Positions 1-5,348 are shown, numbered from the stretch's first letter. The stretch: 9,449 nt of DNA from Candidatus Niyogibacteria bacterium CG10_big_fil_rev_8_21_14_0_10_42_19 (GCA_002774705.1 PFCN01000008.1:1-9449); one strand, 5' to 3'. The notes: generated from the sequence alone by a model not told the origin. Numbers and translations: made by a program.

Positions 1-1
1 T

Positions 2-370
2 TCCCGCGCGAAATCCCGGGACGCTAAAAGATTACGGGACGTAAAAGAACTGCAAAAGGCCCTTGAGTTAAGATATAACTCCTATTATACTTATCCGAGC
101 ATCGCCCCACCCGCTTGGGCAGATAGCTGTTCGGACCCTTCAAATTATATTTTAAATCTTTCCTCCGATGAATATATTCCGGTATTATCAACAGACCCTC
201 TAAATTCCGACTCATCTTGTTACCGCTACCGCGGAGATAATCAAAATTTTAAACTGGCTGTTTATATGGAGCGTCCGGAGAATCAAGCGGCATATGCCAT
301 AAATGACAACGGGGTGAGAAATGATTGGTATGAGATCTTCACGCCAGAGGCGCAGGATTGGAATTGGTAG
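2..370 (+). CDS. Type IV pilin / type II secretion pseudopilin-like protein, 3' part
   Basis: The frame is open from the left edge to TAG at 368-370 and gives 122 residues. It begins SRAKSRDAKRLRDVKELQKA, the stretch that in pilins and GspG-like pseudopilins follows the hydrophobic N-terminal helix, so about 30-35 residues (prepilin peptidase site and helix) lie outside the window. The rest is a small globular domain: Tyr-rich segment, TYPSIAPPAW, two Cys (in ADSCSDPS and SDSSCYRYR) that could form a disulphide, and an acidic/aromatic C-terminus ending DWNW. The TDPLN motif before the second Cys is typical of pseudopilin domains. Such proteins are assembled in the cell envelope into pilus-like fibres, and CPR genomes commonly carry several. 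The specific role (competence, attachment or secretion) cannot be told. The next gene starts 27 bp downstream on the same strand and may be co-transcribed. Confidence 0.82.
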   Translation, partial: SRAKSRDAKRLRDVKELQKALELRYNSYYTYPSIAPPAWADSCSDPSNYILNLSSDEYIPVLSTDPLNSDSSCYRYRGDNQNFKLAVYMERPENQAAYAINDNGVRNDWYEIFTPEAQDWNW

Positions 371-397
371 TATTACAAAAAATAAATAAATATAAAA

Positions 398-868
398 ATG
401 GAAAAACAGACTCTCCTATTATCATGGACGGCTTATGAATACACATACGCCCCTAAACCGAGTGAATGGTACTGGGCGCTTGGAATTTTGACTTTCGCCT
501 TTCTCGTGATAGCATATTTGCTGAACAACTTCCTTTTTGGAGTGTTGGTTATAATTTCCGGTTTTACTCTAGCTCTATATGCCGCGCGCCTTCCAAAAAA
601 AATAAAATTCGCTATTTCCCCCAGAGGAATTTTGATCGAAAATCGCCTATATCCCTACCAATCACTTAGATCATTCTGGATAGAATATTCACCCCCGCAC
701 AAACAAGAGTTGATTATCTTATCAAAAAAAGTGGTCGTTCCTAAATTAATAATGCCTTTTGAGGATACGGACCCCGTTAAAATGCGCGAGATCTTGATCA
801 ATTTTTTACCAGAAAATTATATTGAAAATTCTTTAGCCGACGCCTTGGCTAAACTCATAAAATTTTAA
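398..868 (+). CDS. Small two-TM membrane protein with a possible PH-like cytoplasmic domain
   Basis: This encodes 156 residues. An aromatic N-terminus (SWTAYEYTYAPKPSEWYW) leads into two closely spaced hydrophobic segments at about residues 25-43 and 45-63, separated by LNN. A soluble domain of about 90 residues follows. Its opening (FAISPRGILIENRLYPYQSLRSFWI) alternates in the way of bacterial PH-like (bPH) domains, where an 'x-x-G-I-x-I ... Y-x-x-L/I' pattern follows two TM helices. The PH assignment is inference from pattern and topology only. No catalytic motif is visible. No SD precedes the ATG; the upstream sequence is A-rich, and the pilin gene ends 27 bp before, so read-through transcription is likely. 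Similar small two-TM proteins are frequent hypotheticals in Patescibacteria. Function unknown. Confidence 0.85.
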   Translation: MEKQTLLLSWTAYEYTYAPKPSEWYWALGILTFAFLVIAYLLNNFLFGVLVIISGFTLALYAARLPKKIKFAISPRGILIENRLYPYQSLRSFWIEYSPPHKQELIILSKKVVVPKLIMPFEDTDPVKMREILINFLPENYIENSLADALAKLIKF

Positions 869-963
869 TATTGCCTTAACCTTGTCGTTTCCTCCTACGC
901 TCGACTTTCCAGCCGAGCTTCGGACGGACAAGCAATGCTTAAACTCACCGCTTGCCCTTCGAA

Positions 964-982
964 GTCCCGTTGGAAACGGGAC
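964..982. repeat. GC hairpin just upstream of tRNA-Arg
   Basis: A perfect 8-bp inverted repeat, GTCCCGTT / AACGGGAC with loop GGA, ends 8 bp before the mature tRNA 5' end. It shares the GTCCC...GGGAC arms of the hairpins at 1156, 4577 and 4660. It has no T-run and so is not an obvious terminator. The surrounding 869-963 contains no gene and no convincing promoter; it reads as GC-rich, hairpin-prone intergenic DNA. Confidence 0.5.
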
Positions 983-990
983 GTAGTAGT

Positions 991-1062
991 GCCCTCGTCG
1001 TTCAACGGACAGGACACGGGATTGCGGATCCCGTAATAGAGGTTCGATTCCTCTCGAGGGCA
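991..1062 (+). tRNA. tRNA-Arg, anticodon GCG
   Basis: The 72-nt cloverleaf folds fully. The acceptor is GCCCTCG with CGAGGGC. The D-stem GTTC/GGAC has one T-G pair, and the D-loop contains GGA. The anticodon stem is CGGGA/TCCCG around loop TTGCGGA. The T-stem is AGAGG/CCTCT around TTCGATT, and the discriminator is A. U33 and a purine at 37 are present. The anticodon GCG reads CGC (and CGU by G-U wobble), giving Arg. A20 in the D-loop and C35 are arginine identity elements of bacterial tRNA-Arg. CCA is not encoded (TTA follows), so the CCA-adding enzyme must complete it. A strong hairpin terminator lies 5 bp downstream. Most bacteria read CGN with an ACG (inosine) tRNA, which makes GCG worth noting. 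Confidence 0.93.
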
Positions 1063-1067
1063 TTATG

Positions 1068-1105
1068 AAAATAAAAGCATGGCATCGCCGTGCTTTTATT
1101 TTTTT
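1068..1105 (+). terminator. Intrinsic terminator of tRNA-Arg
   Basis: The 16-bp stem AAAATAAAAGCATGGC pairs with positions 1087-1102, with one T-G wobble and a 3-nt loop ATC, and runs into a T-tract at 1099-1105. It sits directly behind the tRNA. The A-rich 5' arm means it may also work on the opposite strand. Confidence 0.85.
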
Positions 1106-1142
1106 ATGATATTTTTTCTGAGAGAAATTTAACCGTAGGCGC

Positions 1143-1188
1143 GAATTTTTAGAGAGTCCCGGTGTAGCCGGGACGACTATAAAAATTC
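1143..1188. repeat. Two-part hairpin, member of a GTCCCGG-TGTA-CCGGGAC repeat family
   Basis: The outer stem GAATTTTTA (1143-1151) pairs perfectly with TAAAAATTC (1180-1188). Inside it, after a purine-rich internal loop, GTCCCGG (1156-1162) pairs with CCGGGAC (1168-1174). The inner core matches the hairpins at 4577-4595 and 4660-4678 closely, and more loosely 9112-9129. An AT outer stem with a GC inner hairpin looks like a small palindromic mobile repeat or a structured RNA element. No gene covers it. Confidence 0.6.
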
Positions 1189-1210
1189 AGCGTTCCGACC
1201 GAAGGGCTCC

Positions 1211-1248
1211 CTGTTTGTCCAAGAGCGAAGCGATTGGCTAACAAACAG
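1211..1248. repeat. Intergenic hairpin
   Basis: CTGTTTGT (1211-1218) pairs with ACAAACAG (1241-1248), extended inside by CCAA (1219-1222) with TTGG (1234-1237) after a 3-nt bulge. There is no T-run on either side. With the elements at 1143-1188 and 1279-1341 it fills the space between tRNA-Arg and the next gene with inverted repeats. Confidence 0.55.
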
Positions 1249-1278
1249 CAGTGCAGCGAGGGTTTCAACCCGAGTCGC

Positions 1279-1303
1279 GAGGGGCGATTCCTCTCGAGGG
1301 CAT
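1279..1303 (+). pseudogene. Duplicated 3' end of tRNA-Arg (fragment)
   Basis: Twenty-three of 25 bases are identical to the 3' end of tRNA-Arg at 1039-1063 (T-arm, 3' acceptor strand, discriminator and one following base), exactly 240 bp downstream. No matching 5' half exists in front of it, so it cannot make a tRNA. A second hairpin follows at 1309, as one follows the real tRNA. Duplicated tRNA 3' ends are the usual trace of tyrosine-recombinase integration (attL/attR), but the 240 bp between the copies holds no gene, so this would be a remnant at most. Local duplication followed by decay is the alternative. Confidence 0.7.
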
Positions 1304-1308
1304 CCTAA

Positions 1309-1341
1309 ATCAAAAAATCCGATTTTAACGGATTTTTTGAT
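1309..1341. terminator. Hairpin behind the tRNA fragment, possible bidirectional terminator
   Basis: The perfect 13-bp stem ATCAAAAAATCCG / CGGATTTTTTGAT has loop ATTTTAA. The T6 run lies inside the 3' arm rather than after it, so termination efficiency is uncertain. It lies upstream of the promoter at 1393 and could insulate the 1495 gene from tRNA transcription. Confidence 0.5.
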
Positions 1342-1392
1342 CGGATGACAAAGAAGCGCGCCAATTTATTGGCGAAAATCAAATATACGGCC

Positions 1393-1421
1393 TTTACCTA
1401 TTTCAATAAATGTTTTATACT
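1393..1421 (+). promoter_or_regulatory. Sigma70-type promoter of the 1495 gene
   Basis: The -35 is TTTACC (1393-1398), the spacer 17 bp, and the -10 TATACT (1416-1421). The predicted start near 1428 gives a 5' leader of about 67 nt before the ATG. This leader contrasts with the apparently leaderless prfB. Confidence 0.65.
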
Positions 1422-1482
1422 ACGCAATAAATTAAAATAAAGTTCCTTACCAATACCATCTTATCCTAAACACTAAAACGAA

Positions 1483-1487
1483 AGGAG
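1483..1487 (+). promoter_or_regulatory. Strong Shine-Dalgarno AGGAG
   Basis: AGGAG lies 7 nt before the ATG at 1495 and fixes that start. It is one of only two clear SD sequences in the window; the other precedes the gene that begins at 8806 on the minus strand. Confidence 0.85.
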
Positions 1488-1494
1488 AATAAAG

Positions 1495-2259
1495 ATGACC
1501 CACCGATACGCCGACGAAGAGGTTCCTTCAGGGTATACCTATCCGAAGGAATACAAAGGCCCGAGGCCGATTAAGGAACAAATCGAAATAATCGGTAATA
1601 TCTTCAATCTCTATTCGATACACGCTCTCGAAAACGCCAAGAAGTTGCCTCGACTTCCTAAGGGAACCGAAGGATGGTTTGCCATCCCGAAATGGAAAGC
1701 AATTGCCCCGACATACAATGAGGCGACCGAGAGAATGTTTCGTATAATCAAATACAAAAGAAGTTTCTTCAACCATCGCGAGAGCAGAATCGGCCCCCGT
1801 CATTTACGCCAGAATTCTTTGACGAAAAAAATGCTCTACAAGTTAAGAGAAGAACAAAAGGGTGATATCCTGCTAATCGCCGCTCAATTAGGTTTCCTCC
1901 ATCGTGGCCGCTCGGTTCGACGGACGCTCGAAGTTATGAGCGCCAACGAATTCGGTCTCGGCGCGTTTGCCATCGGATGCATTCTTCTGACCCACCCGGA
2001 ACGGGAAGTCCGGCGAGAACAACTTCACATAGATTGCTCCGGGGATGAGTATTCCCATAGCACCGATATCCGATTCGAATACGCGCCATCATTCCTTTAC
2101 GGAAACAGCGTGCTCCGATTCAACACATACTGGACAGATGGCGCTTACGCCGACTTTGGCACGGCTTCGGCTTTTTACCCTGAAAACAGACCAGACGAAC
2201 ACCCCTTACTTAAACATTGGCACGGCTTCGGCTTTTTACCTGGCAAAAATATAGGATAA
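1495..2259 (+). CDS. Hypothetical protein, probably of a CPR-type family, with altered C-terminus
   Basis: This encodes 254 residues from an ATG with a strong SD. No catalytic motif or membrane segment is recognised. It is mostly soluble and rich in charged and aromatic residues. Blocks that look conserved are GTEGWFAIPKWKAIAPTY (57-74), HRGRSVRR (136-143), ANEFGLGAFAIGCILLTHPER (150-170), HIDCSGDEY (178-186) and FGTASAFY (221-228). From memory, similar blocks occur in proteins of unknown function that are multi-copy in some Parcubacteria genomes; this is unverified. The last ~26 residues look odd: a 24-bp repeat within the gene is read in two frames, once as FGTASAFY and once as WHGFGFLP, suggesting a local duplication that shifted the tail. 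The gene has its own promoter and a terminator 32 bp after the stop, so it is probably monocistronic. Function unknown. Confidence 0.8.
   Translation: MTHRYADEEVPSGYTYPKEYKGPRPIKEQIEIIGNIFNLYSIHALENAKKLPRLPKGTEGWFAIPKWKAIAPTYNEATERMFRIIKYKRSFFNHRESRIGPRHLRQNSLTKKMLYKLREEQKGDILLIAAQLGFLHRGRSVRRTLEVMSANEFGLGAFAIGCILLTHPEREVRREQLHIDCSGDEYSHSTDIRFEYAPSFLYGNSVLRFNTYWTDGAYADFGTASAFYPENRPDEHPLLKHWHGFGFLPGKNIG
2156..2240 (+). repeat. 24-bp direct repeat at the 3' end of the 1495 gene
   Basis: Positions 2156-2179 and 2217-2240 are identical over 24 bases (both begin TTGGCACGGCTTC), offset by 61 bp. As 61 is not a multiple of three, the copies are read in different frames. In the alternative frame the second copy would encode GTASAFYLAKI and stop at 2254, echoing the first copy's GTASAFY. 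Confidence 0.9.
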
Positions 2260-2290
2260 ATAAAAAAAGTTTGACGCTATAGTACTCCAA

Positions 2291-2321
2291 AGCGGTTTCT
2301 ACGGAAACCGCTCTTTTTTTT
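2291..2321 (+). terminator. Intrinsic terminator of the 1495 gene
   Basis: The perfect 9-bp stem AGCGGTTTC / GAAACCGCT has tetraloop TACG, followed by C and eight T (2314-2321). On the minus strand the same hairpin is followed by only three T, so it is a weaker stop for the convergent kinase gene, which ends at 2370. Confidence 0.92.
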
Positions 2322-2369
2322 AGAAAAAATATGATAATTTATTTCAAAAAAATACAAACCCAAAACCCC

Positions 2370-4367
2370 TTATTCAGGAAGTTCAACCGTAACTGTTGTC
2401 CCCTTACCTTTTTTTGAAGTAATGAAAATACGTCCGGAATGCGCCTCGATTATTTGCTTTGTTATAAAAAGTCCGAGACCCGAACCTTCCGTGTATATGC
2501 GTGCCGCTTCGCGGCCACGCGAAAATTTTTGGAAAAGAATATCCTCTTCATTTTTAGATATCCCGATCCCGGTATCGCCGACTTGAATTAAAATTTTGGA
2601 TCCCTTACGCTCAGCGGAAACGCTGATTGTTCCGCCGGAAGGAGTATAAATAAAAGAATTCGATAGAATATTTTTGAACGCCAGCGATAATTTCCCCGGA
2701 TCAATGGCAATTTTGGGAATATCATCCGCGATAGAAACTATACAATTTATATTTTTATCATATAACAACCTCGTCTGCTCAACGGCTTTCGAAAGCAACT
2801 CCCCAACATCCCCCATCTCGCGCCTAACCATAAATTTTCTGCTAGACATCTCGGCCGCAAGCAAAAAACCGTTTATCAGATCTGTTATTATCTCGGCGCG
2901 CTTGCCGGTTTCGGCAACAATCTCTTTTTGTTTTTTAGTAAGCTCCCCCACTCGCCCCTCAGAAAGAGTAAAAAGCGCCCATGAAAGAGCCGTAATGGGA
3001 GTTCGGAGCTTATGGGCGGCGATTGTTAAAAATTCATTTTTTGCGCGGTTCAATTCTTTCTCCTGCGTAACGTCTCTTATCAAAATAATAAATCCGGGCT
3101 CGCCCTGTTCGGCGACCAAAGGAGCCGTAATAACCTCAAGATCCCGATGCTCGGGTCTTTCTATTAAAATATCCATAGCCTGGTAATTTATATTGTGTCC
3201 GAGCGCTCGTTCAACCACCGTCCAAAGCGCCCCTTCTTTTGAGGTAAGAACAACCCCTAATTTTGTGTCTCTATTAAAATTAAGCAGGTTGGACGCGACC
3301 CTGTTCGCTCTTCTCAACACCTTTCCATTTGAAACCTCAATAAGCCCTATCGGTAAATTCTCTACTATTGTTTTAACGTGTTCACCCGCGCGCAAAAATT
3401 CTTTTGTGCGCTCCGATACGCGGCGCTCAAGACCCAAATTGAGACTCGCGAGCTCTTTTAATACGCGCTCAACTTCTACCCGCGACTCCACTTCTTTTAA
3501 TACGCTTCTGATAAGAAAAATACCGGTCACAATTATGACAACAAGAACTATAATATCCGGAATAGCCGATACAAAATCGGAGTTCATAAGAGTCCGGAAA
3601 AACATAAATGTCCAAATAGAAAAGATCAAAAACTCGGCCGTGACAAGACGAACATTAAAAGCTCCGTAAACGGCCATAATATAAAATATACCAACAGTAA
3701 AAAGCGGTACCGCAAGACCTCCGAGAAACGGCGCGAAATCTACCCCATACCACGGAGCAAAACGCGTTCCGCCAAGAATTAGACCACCCGTGGTGCTTAA
3801 TAAAATAATAATCGCCTCCCTTCTGCGGCGGATATCCGTTTCCAATCCCGCCCGAAGGGCTAGAAGATACCCTCCAAATAAAATACAAAACACAAAATGA
3901 CCGATCAAAATCAAAAGGAGTGGCCCGGCATTCGGCGCAAGCGCTTCTTTCGGAGCAAAATCAAGAGCCCCCACGATATATCCCTCCTGAATAAAAATAT
4001 CCGCAAAAAGAAAAATGGCTAAAAGCGCGCCTACCGCCTGCAAAGATATTAAAATTACTCTCTCCCTTTTTTTAAGAGCTTTTTTTTCTTCCAAATAAAC
4101 CGAAGCAAACGTAATAAAACTTACAGAAATAGCGGTAATACCCAGAACAGAAAGCAGTCGGATCGCGCGCGCCACCGGAATATAATCAAAAATATGATAC
4201 AAAAATCCGAACCACGCCCACCACACAACAGTAAGTAACATTATTATCAACGCACGCCCTACTTTATTTTTCTTAGATGAAATAATTACGAACGTCGCGA
4301 CTAATGTCGCCAAAAAAGCAGTCACTCCTATGCCGATTGCCTGAATATTGGATGGATCAAAACTCAT
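2370..4367 (-). CDS. Membrane PAS-domain sensor histidine kinase (7TM-type N-terminus)
   Basis: This encodes 665 residues. About residues 10-290 hold eight or nine hydrophobic segments (e.g. 10-30, 40-59, 71-92, 103-124, 147-171, 184-199, 216-235, 243-259, 270-289), like the 7TM-type sensor modules of some kinases. A charged, probably coiled-coil linker (290-330) leads to a PAS domain (about 328-437). HisKA follows, with H-box FLTIAAHKLRTPIT and phosphoacceptor His452. The ATPase domain has an N-box FKNILSNS (Asn566, Asn570), G1 DTGIGI (598-603), F-box LFQKF and G2 GSGLGL (628-633). All ATP-binding motifs are intact. The residue after His452 is Lys rather than the usual Glu/Asp. No response regulator is adjacent, so the partner and signal are unknown. 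No SD is present; the ATG lies 11 nt from an extended -10, implying a very short leader. Confidence 0.95.
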   Translation of the reverse strand: MSFDPSNIQAIGIGVTAFLATLVATFVIISSKKNKVGRALIIMLLTVVWWAWFGFLYHIFDYIPVARAIRLLSVLGITAISVSFITFASVYLEEKKALKKRERVILISLQAVGALLAIFLFADIFIQEGYIVGALDFAPKEALAPNAGPLLLILIGHFVFCILFGGYLLALRAGLETDIRRRREAIIILLSTTGGLILGGTRFAPWYGVDFAPFLGGLAVPLFTVGIFYIMAVYGAFNVRLVTAEFLIFSIWTFMFFRTLMNSDFVSAIPDIIVLVVIIVTGIFLIRSVLKEVESRVEVERVLKELASLNLGLERRVSERTKEFLRAGEHVKTIVENLPIGLIEVSNGKVLRRANRVASNLLNFNRDTKLGVVLTSKEGALWTVVERALGHNINYQAMDILIERPEHRDLEVITAPLVAEQGEPGFIILIRDVTQEKELNRAKNEFLTIAAHKLRTPITALSWALFTLSEGRVGELTKKQKEIVAETGKRAEIITDLINGFLLAAEMSSRKFMVRREMGDVGELLSKAVEQTRLLYDKNINCIVSIADDIPKIAIDPGKLSLAFKNILSNSFIYTPSGGTISVSAERKGSKILIQVGDTGIGISKNEEDILFQKFSRGREAARIYTEGSGLGLFITKQIIEAHSGRIFITSKKGKGTTVTVELPE

Positions 4368-4378
4368 ATTATTCTTTT

Positions 4379-4387
4379 AATATACCA
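4379..4387 (-). promoter_or_regulatory. Extended -10 promoter of the histidine kinase gene
   Basis: On the minus strand TGGTATATT gives an extended -10 (TGn plus TATATT, hexamer at 4379-4384). No good -35 is seen. A start about 7 nt downstream leaves only ~4-5 nt before the ATG at 4367, so the transcript would be nearly leaderless. Confidence 0.55.
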
Positions 4388-4410
4388 TATTGGGGTTTTT
4401 AAGGTATATG

Positions 4411-4466
4411 CGGTAATTTAGCTTGAGGTTCTGGCCAAGTCCGAGTATTATGTGAAGAAATTACCG
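4411..4466. repeat. Inverted repeat between divergent promoters
   Basis: CGGTAATTT (4411-4419) and AAATTACCG (4458-4466) are perfect 9-bp complements separated by 38 nt. They lie between the kinase promoter (minus) and the promoter at 4502 (plus). They could be operator half-sites or a simple cruciform. Nothing in the sequence decides. Confidence 0.4.
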
Positions 4467-4501
4467 GCAGAGTGCAAAATTGGGTGGGGTTATTCAATTT
4501 A

Positions 4502-4530
4502 TTGAAAATGTTCATAAATCAAGATATAAT
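4502..4530 (+). promoter_or_regulatory. Near-consensus sigma70-type promoter
   Basis: TTGAAA (4502-4507, 5 of 6), an exact 17-bp spacer, and TATAAT (4525-4530, 6 of 6). The predicted start near 4537 is about 11 nt before a tRNA-like 5' fragment at 4548, the spacing expected for a tRNA gene. Transcription would continue through two hairpin repeats to tRNA-Thr at 4767. Confidence 0.75.
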
Positions 4531-4547
4531 TTGATTGAAAAATTAGA

Positions 4548-4565
4548 GCCACCTTAGCTCAAGTG
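4548..4565 (+). pseudogene. Apparent 5' fragment of a tRNA gene
   Basis: GCCACCTTAGCTCAAGTG reads as a tRNA 5' end: acceptor strand GCCACCT, T8-A9, D-stem GCTC and the start of a D-loop. It resembles tRNA-Thr at 4767 (GCCGACCTAGCTCAACGG). It stops being tRNA-like where the hairpin repeat begins (about 4567), and no complementary AGGTGGC acceptor strand follows. It looks like a tRNA gene cut by repeat insertion or by deletion, still behind a strong promoter. A chance match is possible because it is short. Confidence 0.5.
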
Positions 4566-4568
4566 TGT

Positions 4569-4690
4569 CAAAAGCGATCCCGATGTAACCGGGATTTTGA
4601 CGGGGACTTTTTACAAATATTTATTTAAAATATTAAGAAGTCCCCAGGAACCAAAAGCGATCCCGGTGTAACCGGGATTTTAACGGGACT
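4569..4690 (+). repeat. Two ~40-bp direct repeats, each a hairpin
   Basis: Copy 1 (4569-4608) and copy 2 (4652-4690) differ at two substitutions and one indel. Each holds a core hairpin: ATCCCGATGTAACCGGGAT (4577-4595) and ATCCCGGTGTAACCGGGAT (4660-4678). In copy 1 an outer stem GTCAAA/TTTGAC (4567-4572 with 4596-4601) extends it. The spacer also has GGGGACTT (4602-4609) complementary to AAGTCCCC (4638-4645), so the block can form three nested or alternate stems. The core matches the hairpin at 1156-1174. Confidence 0.8.
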
Positions 4691-4766
4691 GTTATACCTT
4701 GGACTGAAGGCCTAAAAAATATTTAATAATCTCAGGGAGAGAAATGTTTTTGCTTGTCCCTCAAGA

Positions 4767-4841
4767 GCCGACCTAGCTCAACGGTAGAGCAACGGTATCG
4801 TAAACCGTAGGTTCGGGGTTCAAATCCCCGGGTCGGCTCCA
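4767..4841 (+). tRNA. tRNA-Thr, anticodon CGT
   Basis: The 75-nt cloverleaf with encoded CCA folds fully: acceptor GCCGACC/GGTCGGC, T8-A9, D-stem GCTC/GAGC, anticodon stem ACGGT/ACCGT around loop ATCGTAA, T-stem CGGGG/CCCCG around TTCAAAT, discriminator T, then CCA at 4839-4841. Anticodon CGT reads ACG (Thr). All arms pair perfectly. Unlike tRNA-Arg in this window, its CCA end is genomic. Transcription may start at the promoter at 4502, 236 bp upstream, or at a nearer one not recognised. No strong terminator follows; only a short imperfect hairpin before TTTTTGA (4858-4864) is present. Confidence 0.96.
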
Positions 4842-5313
4842 GAATCAGACTTTCCGATTTTTGACCGACGAATTGGTGGGCGACACAAAGTGCCACCCAT
4901 TGGTTTTGTGGGGGGAAATCAGGACTTATCGGCGCGCTAACGCGCGCCACCAAAAAATTCTTCTAAAAAGGAAAAGAAAGTTTTTCTGCGAGGCAGGCCG
5001 CCATACTCGGCGGCTGGCGGCGGGGGGCGGAGCGATTGGATTTTTTCAAGAATTTCGCATAAAATGAGTTCAAGCGAGGTCGTAAATATACTCCCGCAGG
5101 ATAAACGCCAGTCCCGAGTTCAGAATTATTTGACCATCCGTAGTTCCGCCAAACGGAACGGGGGCACTTGGAGGTAGCTCTAATTTTTTAATTTATAGCA
5201 ACAAACTGTCACGCTGCCAGGCGCCTTAATCAGATCGATTTTACAAAAAAAATCTATATTCCCGGTCAGGGGGTACTGATATTTTTATACGCCTTAATTA
5301 TTAAGATGCTCGG
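4842..5313. other. Noncoding, hairpin-bearing stretch between tRNA-Thr and prfB
   Basis: No credible gene was found on either strand. Visible structures are a perfect 7-bp GC stem GGCGCGC-TAAC-GCGCGCC (4931-4948), the dispersed repeat at 4961-4987, a strongly G-biased run at about 4996-5032, and a GTTCCG/CGGAAC hairpin (5144-5160). There is also a short AT palindrome CTTAATTATTAAG (5293-5305) just upstream of the prfB promoter. I looked for tmRNA, SRP and RNase P RNA landmarks and did not recognise any. Confidence 0.55.
4961..4987 (+). repeat. Dispersed repeat, copy A (inverted relative to 9384-9409)
   Basis: This 27-nt stretch matches the reverse complement of 9384-9409 at 24 positions, with two mismatches and a one-base gap. 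Both copies have GC-rich, hairpin-bearing flanks (4931-4948 here; 9297-9313 for the other) and a G/C-skewed neighbour on the same relative side, which suggests a larger degenerate element of about 100 bp. Confidence 0.5.
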
Positions 5314-5341
5314 TTGCGTGGCTTTTTTTATTTGGTATAAT
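5314..5341 (+). promoter_or_regulatory. prfB promoter giving a probably leaderless mRNA
   Basis: The -35-like TTGCGT (5314-5319), a 16-bp spacer, and consensus TATAAT (5336-5341) preceded by TGG form an extended -10. The ATG at 5349 begins 8 bp past the -10, where transcription normally starts, so the mRNA should begin at or within a base or two of the start codon. No SD is present, as expected. Confidence 0.75.
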
Positions 5342-5348
5342 TTAACTT

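Noticed and set aside
833..1063. 76-codon minus-strand frame with RGIEPLLRDPQSRVLSVERRG
   Set aside because: It is the antisense of tRNA-Arg, a well-known type of false ORF, and also overlaps the end of the 398-868 gene.
1064..1278. Integrated mobile element between the tRNA-Arg end and its copy
   Set aside because: Only about 215 bp with hairpins and no integrase, transposase or other gene. It is kept as a possible scar, not called as an element.
869..1480. CRISPR array in the repeat-rich intergenic region
   Set aside because: The repeats are different hairpins and a two-copy tRNA end. There is no regular repeat-spacer periodicity and no cas gene.
2674..3669. Two long plus-strand frames opposite the histidine kinase
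   Set aside because: They are Ser-rich shadows of a clearly real kinase gene with all motifs intact on the other strand.
4732..4953. 73-codon minus-strand frame with RGFEPRTYGLRYRCSTVELG
   Set aside because: It is the antisense of tRNA-Thr(CGT), which folds perfectly. There is no SD and no sensible protein beyond the tRNA part.
4861..5067. 68-codon plus-strand frame after tRNA-Thr
   Set aside because: It is low in hydrophobic structure and runs through the dispersed repeat and a G-run. It has no SD and begins inside a likely tRNA trailer.
4842..5313. tmRNA, SRP RNA or RNase P RNA
   Set aside because: None of their diagnostic conserved sequences (tRNA-like ends, SRP apical loop, P RNA cores) could be recognised on either strand.
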